Origin: Mesostigma viride
Taxonomy: Eukaryota; Streptophyta; Mesostigmatophyceae; Mesostigmatales; Mesostigmataceae
Direction of reading: 5' to 3'
Assembly: GCA_009746045.1 (NCBI GenBank)
Contig: RPFO01000296.1
Location: forward strand, 1,808,388-1,872,387
Length of the DNA: 64,000 bases
Shown here: in pieces, positions 34,384-45,447 of the stretch
Numbering within the stretch: position 1 is the stretch's first letter
Layout of the letters: each line of letters begins with the position of its first letter
Notes under the pieces: generated by a model
The model's database searches: none
What the model was told of the DNA's origin: nothing
Seen by the model: only the letters and a program-made list of their open reading frames with translations
Program-made: the position numbers and the translations under genes

Positions 34384-34444
34384 AGTTAGTCTCCATGCTT
34401 TGCTGTAGACTAACTTAGTCTACAGCAAAGCATGGAGACTAACT
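34384..34444. mobile_element. 61 bp perfect palindrome with 5 bp target duplication
   Basis: 30 bp arms around one C (34414), beginning AGTTAGTCTCC and ending GGAGACTAACT, flanked by CATGC on both sides (34379-34383, 34445-34449). Termini AGTTA/TAACT and the 5 bp duplication match FB2 (60620) and the D LTRs. It lies just beyond the coding end of the piggyBac remnant. Confidence 0.8.
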
Positions 34445-34533
34445 CATGCCGGCCCATGGTGATACACGGCGCGCATGAGCGCGGGCAGGAAAGGCCAAAT
34501 GCCATGCCACGTAGGCAACAAATGCTAGCATTC

Positions 34534-35797
34534 TTAGTCAGCCTCCGTAGGACTATATCCCAGGCGGACATGCTCCGCCCTGAGATGGCGGCGCCGCGCC
34601 ACCCCCTTGAGCTTCCGGGTGGTGGCTGCTGCCCCCCTCGTGGTAGTGGCGCCCTTGAAATTCTTGGCGCATTCGCCACGCTGGGAGAGGCGCTGCCATA
34701 CCCGCTGCTTCGTCACGTTGAAGTCCAGCCCCTCCACCTGCCCGGAGTGGAAGAGGCCGAAGCAGTTCCGCTCGCTGTCGCTGCAGAACGCCATGTCACA
34801 GTGCTCGCACATGACCGAGGTCTTGTGCTTCCTGCCTTGCGCGCAGCACAGCTGGCACAGCACCTGCTCCACCCAGAAATTTGCCCATCTCATGCATTGT
34901 TAAGGGGTGCCACTCACGCTCACCTGGCTTGCCCGCCCCCTTGAGCTCAGCATAGTCGTTGGTCTCCTTGACAATCTTGGCCACGACATCACGTTGGGAC
35001 CAGAAAAGGGAGAACAGCCCGAGGGGCCCAAACTTGAGCTGGGCAGGGGAAAGGTTTTGATAGCAGGCGGTACCCGTCATCGGCGACAGCACCGGAGTAT
35101 CGGGAAAAGGAAACACACCTGGCTTGCCGAAACCAGATTTCCAGACAGTCTCGGCTGGCTCCTCAGTGGCAGGAGTGTCGTTAGGAAAAAACGAATCATC
35201 GAGCTCAGCCTCACCGCTCGGCACCGGACCCTCCGCACCCTTCTGGTAAACAAAGTCGTCATCGGAAGCGTCCGAGACAACGCTCTCGCTGGCCGCCGCC
35301 TTGGTCTGACGGCGCCTTTTCGGGGCGTGGCTGATGGCTGGGTTCTTCTTCGGGTTGCCGACAGCGCACTTCCCCGGCTCGCGTCGCTTGACCGGTGTGG
35401 GCAGCTCGATATCCTCGGATTTGTCGTCGTCGTCCTCGCCGGCGTCAGAATCGCTATCCTGGCCCTGCTCGCTATCATCGTCACTGCTACCTGCCGTTGG
35501 GACCTTCCTGGCTGCGCATTCTTTCACTAGAGCTTCGTACTCATCTGAGCTGCACGAATATATGAAAATCTGCTCACGGGTGAATGGGTACGTGAGCTTG
35601 TCGTCCGGGAAATAGCACCGTGCACCATCTCCGGACCTGTTCACTGTCACTACCTTGCCCGGCAAACGTACCTCGCTGTGTTTTTCCCCATACTGCTCTA
35701 TCGCCCAGTCTAGTCCGAATTTTTCCACAGGCACTGCCATGAAAATGCCCTTCTTTACCTTGAAAGTCCGTATATCTGCCTGCATTTCGTCCGCCAT
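34534..35797 (-). pseudogene. piggyBac transposase, N-terminus fused out of frame to C-terminal domain
   Basis: The main frame (35797 to 34796, 333 codons) starts MADEMQADIRTFKVKKG. The first ~110 residues may form a small beta-barrel reader-type domain (GKVVTVNRSGDGARCYFPDD). An acidic Asp/Ser linker, a basic NLS-like APKRRRQTK and the start of the piggyBac transposase domain follow (LGLFSLFWSQRDVVAKIVKETNDYAE ... EWHPLTMHEMGKFLG). Near 34885 it is joined, in another frame (119 codons, to 34534), to the C-terminal cysteine-rich domain (CQLCCAQG...MCEHCDMAFC). The whole catalytic Asp core is missing. Family assignment rests on both ends plus the TTAA site. Confidence 0.85.
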
Positions 35798-36108
35798 GTC
35801 TACGTCCGCGCTCCCCCCTTTTTTCGCATCCTTCGTTTTCGTACGTTTTTGTCAATTTTTTTTACCGCCCAAACCTGCATGCACCAGGGTACCCTGTTGA
35901 CTTTGACCAGGGTTTCCACCCTGATACGGTGGTCAAATACGGTCAGACAAGTGTCCTACGGATAGAGTGAATCTAGATCTTTTTGGTGGTCTAGTTGGTT
36001 CCCGCCAAAACCTTCCCGCCAAATCCCTACAGGGCGCACAAACTCATGCCGAATGTGAGGCATGAGAAAAACTCGCAGTCGAAAATCGGCACGAGGACGG
36101 TTTAGGGG

Positions 36109-36253
36109 TTAAGGAATTGTCCTCCTTGGCCAATATTGAGCATATCCCTGGGGTTGACAATCCTGCTGATGCTTTGACCAAGCTAGTGCAGAAGGCAGCA
36201 GTGCAATACGAGGTTCTTCAGTCTCTGATGGACCCATCTCAGCAAGCTGTCTA
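36109..36253 (+). pseudogene. pol (copy B) part 4: RNase H C-terminus
   Basis: Reads IEHIPGVDNPADALTK, the usual end of Copia-type RNase H, then a stop at 36251-36253. It matches DEENLADALTKI at the end of element D. Confidence 0.88.
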
Positions 36254-37920
36254 AGCTGGTGCCTGGTTATAGGGCATTGGAGAGCAGATTGTGTGGTAGT
36301 GTCAGCATTGTGACTGGCATAATACCTGTATTTTTAGTCTGTACTAAGGCTCATGGACCATGGTACACTCACTCTGATTTTAATCAGGATACAGCCAGGT
36401 TTTGGCTGGGGTTCATGCTGTTGACTACACAAGGTTGACAGGTCCATTACAGACCATGTATACTATAAGAAATGTATATTTGTACATACCTCTCACAATG
36501 GTCTGAGAACCTTTATACTGGGGTTTATAGGGCGGGGTTCGATTCCCTGGTATTATGTTTCTACAAGCTGGCCTGTTCAGGTGTTTGCCTGTTCAGACTT
36601 CCCTAGTTCCCCAGGGCAGGATTTAATTGTTGCCTATGTGTTTCATTTTGTCATTTGTTTGCTGTGGCAGTTTACCATCTGGCAAGTAGACGGGCGCCGT
36701 AAGACGGGCGCCAATAGACCCCTGTTGAGAGAATGACAGGCAAACTATTGTAATACGCCTTACTTTGTCAAGTGGTATTTTAATTGTCATGGATTTATTG
36801 TACTTATATTGAATATGTACTGGGGGGAAGGCCCACACTAAATCACTAATCGAAAATTACTTGGGAAATGTTGTCTCGGGCTGATGGACATGTGTGCCCC
36901 TCAATTGCGGAGTTAAATTGGATGTATAATTGAATGAAATACATTATTACATTCCATGCATCGATGCTCGAGTCATCGCGATATCTGAATATCTTACATA
37001 ATTACAGACCCATCAATTGGAAGATCAGAAAGCTCCAGTGCATCTGCTCTACGACCGGACGTCTCAATCGTACGTAGTGCTTTCGAGTTATAATTACCCT
37101 CAATGTATGTCTGGAAAATCCACGTGCAGGCAGTGTCAAATGCATGGGATATGAACTAGTTATGTACATGTCAAGATGATGACAGTCAAGCGAGGCCATA
37201 CATGTTGACGGACAAGTGAGCCTGTAGACCTACGTCGATCCCCAGTTCCTCGATGTCGTGCGCAGCCCCGATATCATCAGATTTCCAATCCCCAACGGCC
37301 GTCGGCTCCGCAAAATCCACGTTCGCGATTAAACAGTGCAACCGCGAGGGCCGTTCTAACTTGTAATCCACCTATATAATGGGCTCCGTCTCGTCACCGT
37401 GCGTTCGCATCAACAGGACAGCCACGGGTGTCGCGACGTCTCGGACGCTGTGCACTACACGCATCATCTCGGTCATCGCAGCCGTCGAGCACGTCACAAG
37501 CATCAATTATTCTCTGGACGAATTCTCGTGACCGTGTTGATATTAATGTCTGCCAACTTCACGACTGTGAACAGCAGCCTCACGCACGTCCGGTCCATCC
37601 GACTCCGTCAGGCGGTGTTGCGAATGGCGTCCTGCGTGCAAAAACCAGTACATGAAGGACAATAATGTTAGCCCGTTAGACAGATTTGTCTGTGGTTCCG
37701 CTTACAGCAGTACTAATCACCCGTTACGCGGATTTCGGGCAAGTGGGTATCCTCCTACATTACATGTATCCAATTATGGACGGGAGATTTAAAATGGGAA
37801 ACAAGTATCAGCGAACCCAGAATCAAGGTATCCACGCAACGGTTTTGAAGAAACGGCTATGTACATATAGACACAATGAACTGAACAAAACTTTAGTAGC
37901 TCACTCGTCGTTCACTTGTT
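36254..37920. other. No recognisable gene; probably 3' end of copy B and host sequence
   Basis: No LTR partner for the copy B leader was found here. The first few hundred bases may be 3' untranslated sequence of copy B. A GGTTCGATTCC motif at about 36534 resembles a tRNA B box but has no tRNA around it. A TATA-like stretch sits near 37372. No supported coding sequence. Confidence 0.4.
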
Positions 37921-37923
37921 AGT

Positions 37924-38045
37924 CGTAACGGAGGCAGTCATTCAGTCAGTTTGCAAGTTCAGTTGGCAAGTACGGAAACACACGCAAGTGCGTAACGGAG
38001 GCAGTCAGTCAGTCAGTTTGCAAGTGCAGTTGGCAAGTACGGACC
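37924..38045 (+). repeat. 67 bp tandem duplication
   Basis: Two copies starting CGTAACGGAGGCAGTCA at 37924 and 37991, each ending GTTGGCAAGTACGG. Confidence 0.9.
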
Positions 38046-38344
38046 ACCAACCGCGTGTGTACGTCCATGATATCGCAATAATATAATCAAGAATAACAGG
38101 GAACGGTTAATGTATCCTTTACGCAGCTTTTTCGTTCAGGGCATGTTGAAATAACGAAAGTGGGGTCAGGTGTTCGAACCTTCCAAGTGCCGAATTTTTT
38201 ACGAACCAGCGCATTCACGAACCTTGCACTGGGGACGCGGTGGACGTGTACCATTACCCCGGCCTAATTCTAGCATTGTACACAAGGGGCGGTGGCTAGC
38301 AGTAAAGAAGGGCATCCTAGTCATAACGCTGGGCAAGTTTAAAA

Positions 38345-39175
38345 GCACCAACGGCCGTTGAGTAGGAAAAAAAAAGAGCAGGAGAAGAGCACGTCGACGT
38401 TTCAACAGCAAGACAAAAATATTGAACCCCGAGTACCAATGAAAATGCTTTCATGCATGTCCACCCCGACGAGGCACAAATTCATGCATGCCCACCCCGA
38501 CGAGGCACAAATTAATGAACGACAGATTTCTCACCCCCCCCCGGCACATGGAACAAGTGCCATCGCACGCACACACTTTGTAGACAGGAGAGTTTCGAGA
38601 GTCCAACGGCCGTTGGCTCGGAGAAATTGACAGTACACCCGTAAAGACATTAAAATTATCACTTTGTTGTCTTATGTGTGCCGTGTCATTTCCCAAGGTC
38701 AAAAGCCGTCAACTTCTGCACCTCTTGTCCCTCCCACCCGTACGCACTAAGCATGCCCACCTTACACTACCACATGTGGCTCTTGAGAAAACTCCCCCCG
38801 ACGATGCACATGTGCCATTCACGCACACACCTTCAGACAAGGCTATCAGTTTTTCGAAGTCCAACGGCCGTTGGCTCCGAGAAATGCTGTTACAACTCAA
38901 AATTACAATGGTGACATCCACGAGCTAGTGGTACGCCGAACAAGTGCTTGTATGACATATGGCGACTGCCCGTGAGGAAAAGTCCACCACCACACACGGT
39001 CAGTTTTTTGAGTCCAACGGCCGTTGGCTCCGAGAAATGCTGTTACAACGCAAAATTACAATGGTGACATACATGAGCTAGTGGTACGCCGAACAAGTGC
39101 TTGTATGACATATGGCGACTGCCCGTGAGGAAAAGTCCACCACCACACACGGACAGTTTTTTGACTCCAACGCAA
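38345..39175 (+). repeat. Cluster of CCAACGGCCGTTG palindromes and tandem units
   Basis: CCAACGGCCGTTG occurs at about 38351, 38602, 38861 and 39015, three of these in GTCCAACGGCCGTTGGCTC. A 153 bp unit containing it is repeated in tandem (38860-39160), and a 32 bp unit with CCACCCCGACGAGGCACAAA is doubled at 38455-38520. No coding sequence supported. Confidence 0.8.
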
Positions 39176-39507
39176 GAACAGACGTAATGCACACCAAGTG
39201 ACCAAGTGGCAAGATAAAGACACCCTTGCCAATCTCTACCCACAAAAACTTAGCCCCGAAATCCGTAGCCCCGAAATCCGTGATTGATTTGTACATTGTA
39301 GATGACAATGCAGCGATCACATGTATTCTGAAACCAACACGTTTTTACCTAGTTATCATGGTAACCAATTTATGGTTACCTAGTTATCCATGGCTAGAAA
39401 GTTGTAAATACACGATGTGGCCACACACGCCATAGATGAAAATCATAACCAGATCACGCACATGATCATGGAAGGGGACTCTATTGATCTCAAAAAAGAA
39501 AGCTCAA

Positions 39508-39562
39508 GACACCCTACACCCTACACCCTACACCCTACACCATACATCCTACAACCTACACC
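39508..39562 (-). repeat. Telomere-like heptamer run
   Basis: Four to five perfect ACACCCT units followed by degenerate copies. On the minus strand this reads TGTAGGG, one base from the plant-type TTTAGGG. Confidence 0.7.
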
Positions 39563-39600
39563 CTTAACTCTCCACCCTTAGCTTACGTGACCTTTTTTTC

Positions 39601-39668
39601 GGAGAAATGTCCGAGTGGAATGCTATGTATGGGGTAACTTTCCCAAGGGTTCGAATCCCTCTTTCTCC
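39601..39668 (+). pseudogene. Broken tRNA-Ser-like gene
   Basis: Acceptor strands GGAGAAA and TTTCTCC pair fully. The D-arm start TGTCCGAGTGG and T-arm AGGGTTCGAATCCCT are present and typical of tRNA-Ser. Between them, only sequence like the 3' side of the anticodon arm (GCTATGTAT) and a variable arm remain, so the anticodon loop is deleted. Total 68 nt, too short for a type II tRNA. It could also be the head of a tRNA-derived SINE. Confidence 0.6.
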
Positions 39669-39778
39669 ATTAGAGTTTTGTTTAGCTTCTATTCTCGTCT
39701 ACACATAATTCACACGAAGTACGCTTGCAAATACTTTATTACTATTTTGTTTGATATACTACACTAATATTATAATTG

Positions 39779-39950
39779 TTGTGTGTGTGTGTTGTTCACG
39801 TGTGCGTGTGTGTGTTGTGTGTGTTGTGTGTGTTGTGCGTATGCGTGTGCGTGTGCGTGTGCGTGTGCGTGTGCGTGTGCGTGTGTGTGTGTATATAATT
39901 TTTTGTTGTGTGTGTGTGTTGTGTGTTGTACGTGCAAGGTGTATGTACAT
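39779..39950 (+). repeat. GT-rich microsatellite
   Basis: (GT)n, GTGTT and GCGTGT runs leading directly into the minisatellite; probably the simple repeat from which it grew. Confidence 0.9.
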
Positions 39951-40301
39951 GTGTGTGCAGCCGGCCCTTGCGTGCGCGGTGTGTGTACGTTTCTGTGCAG
40001 CCGCCCCTTGCGTGCGCGGTGTATGTACGTGTGTGTGCATGCCGGCCCTTGCGTGCATGGTGTGTGTACGTGTGTGTGCAGCCGCCCCTTGCGTGCGCGG
40101 TGTATGTACATGTGTTTGCACTCGCCCATTGCGTGCGCGGTGTATGTACGTGTGTGTGCAGCCGCCCCTTGCGTGCGCGGTGGATGTACGTGTGTGCGCA
40201 CTCGCCCCTTGCGTGCGCGGTGTATGTACGTGTGTGTGCAGTTGCCCCTTGCGTGCGCGGTGTATGTACATGTGTGTGCATCCTTGTCCTTGCGTGCATG
40301 G
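39951..40301 (+). repeat. 40 bp minisatellite, block 1
   Basis: Unit of 40 bp, consensus starting GCCGCCCCTTGCGTGCGCGG. Ends in CATGG, where C3 is inserted. All four blocks belong to one array. Confidence 0.95.
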
Positions 40302-40813
40302 TGTCAAGAATCCTGTCTTGAATATGCCCATTATGCTGACCGTGCCGAAATCTATAATACGGGCAACTGTATTCGAGCCCTAATTAACAAATAGATATGC
40401 TCGGATAGTAGTACCTAAGTGGGATTTGTCCTACGTGAACGGACACTATGACTATGTGCCAAGTTGTACAATGGCACTAGGACCATTGGTCACTATCTTC
40501 ACCAGATTATAGTATTGTGTCATGTGCATGTCATACCATGCCGTACCGAGTCATGCATGCGCATGCACCATGTTCCAACATACCAGCTGTCGTTATCGAC
40601 CCATTGTCGGCCCATGCGCATACCAGGGCCGCCGCCACCACTCACCTACCATAATTACCAATGTTCACGCTACCTTGAGGTAGCCATGGAAAGCCACACC
40701 ATATGGACGTAATAAATAATTTTCCTGGCTCCTGACGCTTAAGTTGGCAATGATTCACCACCTACAAATTATTAATTTAAGTCCCCATAATAATAACCCC
40801 ATGCCCTTTAACA
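40302..40813 (+). repeat. 5' LTR of element C3
   Basis: 512 bp TGTCAAG...TTAACA, near-identical to the other C LTRs. Confidence 0.93.
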
Positions 40814-41198
40814 TGGCATCGGAGGTCCGGGGCAAGATCTTTCAACGGAATTAACCAACCTCTAAGCGGCAGCTCACATTTTATTGAGCGCCTTGATCAT
40901 AGTTTATATTTTCATATACGGAGCAGCTTGGTCGAATTCTTGTACTTGATACGACCATGATTATGGCGCAGATGCTACCGTGAAATTCAAGGCTTTCAAT
41001 CGACTTACTTCACCGTGTGGTAACACCAAATATTCGGGGTGACACCTACCGTCGCTAAAATCCGTCAAGAATTTCCCAAGCTCCGGTGCGCAGGCCAGAT
41101 CTACGCTTTTATACTTATATATGCCCGAAACTGATCAAACGCCAACATTTCGGTGATGGGGACGTCGGCACTGAAGCCTGGCACTCAAAAGGTGCCGG

Positions 41199-41943
41199 TG
41201 TTGAAAGAACTAATGGGTTTGCCTTCTACAATGCTTGTGATTGAAACCCAAATGTGCCTGTCCTTGCAGGTACAGGCTATGGAGGATGGGAGCAAAGAGA
41301 CAGAGACTCAGTTTGAGGCAGAATGATAGTGAGGAGTACCTTTGGCAAGGCTCCTCAGTTGTTTTATTAACTCGAGGAAAAAACACAGGCAGCAAACTGG
41401 AATGACCTGATTGGCTGGCTAGGAATGTGCCTAGGAATATTCTCATGTAATACTCAGGCCACCAATCAGGTTAGGTCAGTGTACAGGCTACCAATCAGAT
41501 CTAGACAAGAATAAATCTTATCTTGTAACTGCTGTACAGCCTTATCTTGTAACTGATGTACAGTCTTAACTTGTAACTGCTGCACAGTAATCTAACTATT
41601 TAATAAAAGATCTCTCTATGTGTGATCTGATGATGATGAAGTAAATCTGGCGTGAACATATCAGCGCCACATCTGACATGCACAGTGTACATGTCAATCA
41701 GTCAGCTGTCCTGTCATAGATTCTCATCTGACATGTCATAGGTCAGCTGACATAGACAGATTTGTCAGCTGCCTATAAGGATCCACTTGGCATAGGTACT
41801 AATCCCTGATTACTAAAACTGGCCACAACTTTCTCATTTGTAGGCCAAATCCAACGGGATAAAGAACAGTGGCTCCTGTACAAGAGCCTCTATCTATCTA
41901 GCCAGGTCAGGTGGGTACAAATACAAGGACCATGTCCTTGACA
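41199..41943 (-). repeat. 3' LTR of element G
   Basis: 745 bp; differs from 45448-46192 at only a few positions, so the insertion is young. Confidence 0.95.
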
Positions 41944-43286
41944 CCCCCCTTACAACACATGACCTTGCTCTAGTGCTATCCTGTCAAGTATAACACTTAG
42001 AGGAAAAGCTCTCAGCCATAGCTAAGTCAAGCCTTGACCAAACATAGGACTCTAGAATTAAATTCAGTACTCACTATCAAGGTGACATTTGGGTACAACC
42101 TTGACACCCCCCTTACCCACATGGCACCAAACCAAAAATGGGATGCAACCCAGGCCAGTGGTAAGGATCAAACACTAACTGATCACGGGTAAGTGGGCGA
42201 AAAACATCCACCCCCCTCGCTAGCAAACACCGTGGTCAAAGTAGTCAAAAGACGATCTCCACGGAAACTGGAAACTGGAACTCCGGACCGGTGACGCGCC
42301 GAGTGTCCAACGAAAGCAGCAGGAAAGATTGCCGCATCGCCCAGCAACTAGCATGTGTTGCCAAGTCAAAAACTTCGTTGGGAAGATGCGCTTTGGATCA
42401 CACCCCCCTCACTCTAGCGTCGCCTGAAAACATGAAGAAGCACACAAAATGCTCTAACACAGGCAAACTCTTAGACAATGCAGGGGACATGATGTATGAT
42501 TAACGCATAAAACATGTGATTAACGACATAAAGCATCCGACCTACGGCAGAGCACCAACGGTGAACAAGGAGCAGAACACGTAGTCCTGACACACCTTAA
42601 TCACACAGGTAACTAACATAAACCGACATAGTCATGGATCTTAGCATTAGCCAACATGAACGAACTGAAAAGACAGCTCTGATTAACCAACGATAGTTGA
42701 AAGCGACTAAAAACGGGACATGAAGCGACGACAAAGTCAGGAGCACAAACGCAGGCTATGTACAAAAGACACAACCGCAAACTGCATGAACAAACCTAGC
42801 ATGCAACGAGAAAGTATGCCCTAAGAATGGGCAACACACACGACATGAAATGAACGTGCAGATTGACCACAAAAAGGGTCAGCAAGAACGGAGACATGGC
42901 CAGCAAACCGGCGCTAGCCAAACGTACCAAGATTACAAAGAACTTGGAAAACATACCATTGCTGGTAGAAGAACGTCATGGGGACGATGAACACAGGTGG
43001 TCTAGAACTCAAATAACGCATCCCGACGAAGCGCTATGAAAAAGTCTAGCAGAAACAAAACAAGACTATGCGAGATGCATAAGGCCGGAAGGACCCCGCA
43101 CCTAACAGCACAATAGACCACAAAATATTCGTGTCTAAAGCAATTTTTCACGAACGAAAAACAGTGGCGACTTGAGATCATAGGGGTTAGTTAAGCTAGC
43201 TATCAAATTCCCAACGAACGTGACCATAGCGCATCCCCAAAAATCGCCATGAAAATAGCGGAAGCAGGGCTCCCGCACCGACCGCC

Positions 43287-45357
43287 TTAGTGCTCAAGGC
43301 AGCACTTGTGCCGGCAACTTGTTGGCTCAGCACAGTCCCAAATTGACAGGGACACGTGGCAGCCGACGACTCCAGCTCCAGGACTTGGCTCCAGGACTGG
43401 GCTTGGACTTGGTGCATCTGGTGGCCTCCCCTCACCAGGAATTCCCCCCGCAGCAAAATCCAAAATGCTGGCGCCCGAGACGCGCCACGCCAAACCCCCA
43501 CTTGATTCTGGCCAGGGAGCGAAACCGTCACGCAGCAGGCTTGGTGACGTCTGCGTGTTGGCACTAGTAGGCCAAACGATGCCAGGCTGGGGAAGCTCTC
43601 CCAGCACGCCACGTAGGTTGACATCCATGGACAACGGCAAGCCAGGTGAGCTCGCCGCTGGAGGGGTCAGGGAAACTGGTGGAGCAGAGTCCACCTGATC
43701 TGGCACGAGAGGGCTATAAGTAGTACTGCCCGACGCAGAACTCCAGGAACCGTCCTCCCCGTGTGCCCCAACGACCGGTACTAAGCCGATCCCATTCCTT
43801 GCCGTCCCCACCACGCCAAAATCCTGCACAATTGCAGGTTTGTCAGCGGAAAAACCGCCCTTGCCGCCACACGACAGTGGCGACGACACCGGGCGCAGCA
43901 AAGCGCCTCGGGAAGAAGCCTGCAGCCCCAAAGGCCGCGAAAAGCCAGGCAGAAAGCCCAGCGTCTTGGACATGGCCGCCACTGGCAGGCCAGCGCTCCA
44001 CAGCGACCCCAACGGCCGCACGGTCGTGGCCGCCAGCGCCGCCTTCTTGTTGAGAGCAGGTAACACGTAGACGTTGTCCCTCTGCTCCATCTTGTGCGCC
44101 TTGTTGTCCACCACAGCGATTTCCTGGTTGAAATCCAGCTTGTGGCCAGCCTTCACGAGCGCTCCAACAGAGAGCACCCGAACGGGCAGCTCGGGGACCA
44201 GAAGGGCTCCATCCAGTCGGAGCTCGCTCCCCGGCAAATGCACAGAAACTGTGCCAACTCCAGCAGCTTGCAGGTCGCCGCCTGATCCGACGATCTGCCT
44301 GTTGTGGGGGATAAGTGACACGAAGTCAGAACGGCACGGGGACATGTGGCTGCTCGCAGCCGAGTCCAGCACCCAGTTGAGTTTGTCGCCCGTATACTGC
44401 GTGAGAGCAGCAGCCTCCAGCGGCGTCGACGGCGACTCCTCGGCGATGGTGACCATGCAGAAGCCAGGCGGCAGTTCAGCCGCCTCCTGAGTTGCGTTGG
44501 CAGCGGATCCAGCAGGTGCGTTGCGTCCCTTGCTCTGGTTCCCTCGGTTGCCGCCCTTGCCCCCCCTGTGCTGGTTGGGGTACCAGCGTGGGGCCTTCTC
44601 AGGATGCTCCTTCCAGCAGTCTTTGTCCTTGTGATTTGACAGGCCACAGTGACTGCATTTCTTGGTCCCCCCGTTCCCCTTGCTGTTGGTGTGGTAGGCC
44701 TGGCCAGTGCCAGCACTCTCCTTTTTCACCACAGCACGTCCCCCCTTGAGCAGATCCTCCGCCTCCATGAGTGCCCTCTTCACCACAGGTAGTGGGTCCT
44801 CCTCGTTGAACCGTACAGACACCAGCGCAGGGCGGTACTCGTCTGTCAGTGCTCCCAGTAGAATGGCAGCAAAATCACGGTCCTGGATGACTCCCCCTGC
44901 AGCCTGGTAGTCAGCACGTAGAAGCTCCGCCCTCCTCACAAGCTGTTGCATGGTCTCGTTAGGAAGCTTCTGTAGGCGGTGCAGCTTGCTCCTCAGCTCA
45001 AACCTGTGACTCTTGGTTAGCCTGGTTTGCTCATAGTTCTCCATGAGACACTGCCATGCTTGGCTACCAGTTTTGTTGGCCACAGTGGCCATGAGGCGTG
45101 CAGCTTCACCTGTTAGACAGGTGAGCAAAGCTGCCCACAGGGCCTTATCAGCCCTGTCATTCTCCTCAGTGCCCAGCAGGACAGCATCCAAATTGAAAAG
45201 ACTGACAACAGCCAAAAACAGATTCTTCCACTCCTCCCACTTGCTGTAATCATCACCAGCTGCACCAACAAATTTCTTGCAGCTCTTGGCAACTGTTGAA
45301 ACAAGAGAGGTGTAGTCAGGCTGTCTGGTAGCAGTTTGGGTGTCTTGATCCTCCATG
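43287..45357 (-). CDS. gag-protease polyprotein of Copia element G, pol replaced
   Basis: The best start is the ATG at 45357 (MEDQDTQTATRQPDY); an ATG further upstream (45434) falls in the primer-binding site. Residues about 30-220 form the Copia gag (UBN2-type) domain (KWEEWKNLFLAVVS ... LLGALTDEYRPAL). The zinc knuckle is CSHCGLSNHKDKDC. A protease follows with WVLDSAASSHMSP, a D-S-A form of the usual D-S-G, and the LSVGALVKAGHKL block. After the Copia pre-integrase-like YVLPALNKKAA the sequence turns into about 230 Pro/Ser/Gly-rich residues with no integrase motifs. It could still make particles but not copy itself. Confidence 0.85.
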
Positions 45358-45447
45358 GTTGATCTGGGTCTGGGTGTTGTCTCTGGGGTAGTCAGATGAA
45401 TGTCTCTGCTCCTCAAATGCAGGGTAGGCATCAAACCTCCGATACCA

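Larger units (their letters stand above)
33180..36108 (-). mobile_element. piggyBac transposon with internal deletion
   Basis: TIRs CCCCTCAACCGTC (33180) and GACGGTTTAGGGG (ending 36108) with TTAA on both sides (33176-33179, 36109-36112). Removing it restores the copy B codons L-L-L-K-E-L. It carries the transposase N-terminus and C-terminal cysteine-rich domain on the minus strand without the catalytic middle. The non-coding side has a diverged ~370 bp duplication and hairpins such as ACTCGTGACT...AGTCACGAGT (33197-33222). It could move only with a helper transposase. Confidence 0.93.
7831..36253 (+). mobile_element. LTR retroelement copy B (with nested insertions)
   Basis: Starts AGTTAACG inside the protease-RT linker of copy A and continues through leader, ORF1 (10162), gag (11073), pol to RNase H (stop at 36251-36253). 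Four large insertions split it: 7908-9596, 12928-23253, 25447-32596 and 33180-36108. Removing them restores homology to copy A and to element D at every junction. Domain order is gag, integrase, protease, RT, RNase H. No 3' LTR is recognisable to the right of 36253, so the true element end and the left boundary at 7831 are inferred. Confidence 0.8.

Noticed and set aside
36525-36550. tRNA gene (GGTTCGATTCC)
   Set aside because: Only a B-box-like motif; no matching acceptor, D-arm or anticodon arm around it.
36254-36840. 3' LTR of copy B
   Set aside because: No similarity to the copy B leader (7831-7907, 9601 onward) and no AGTTA/TAACT pair with a matching 5 bp duplication could be found.
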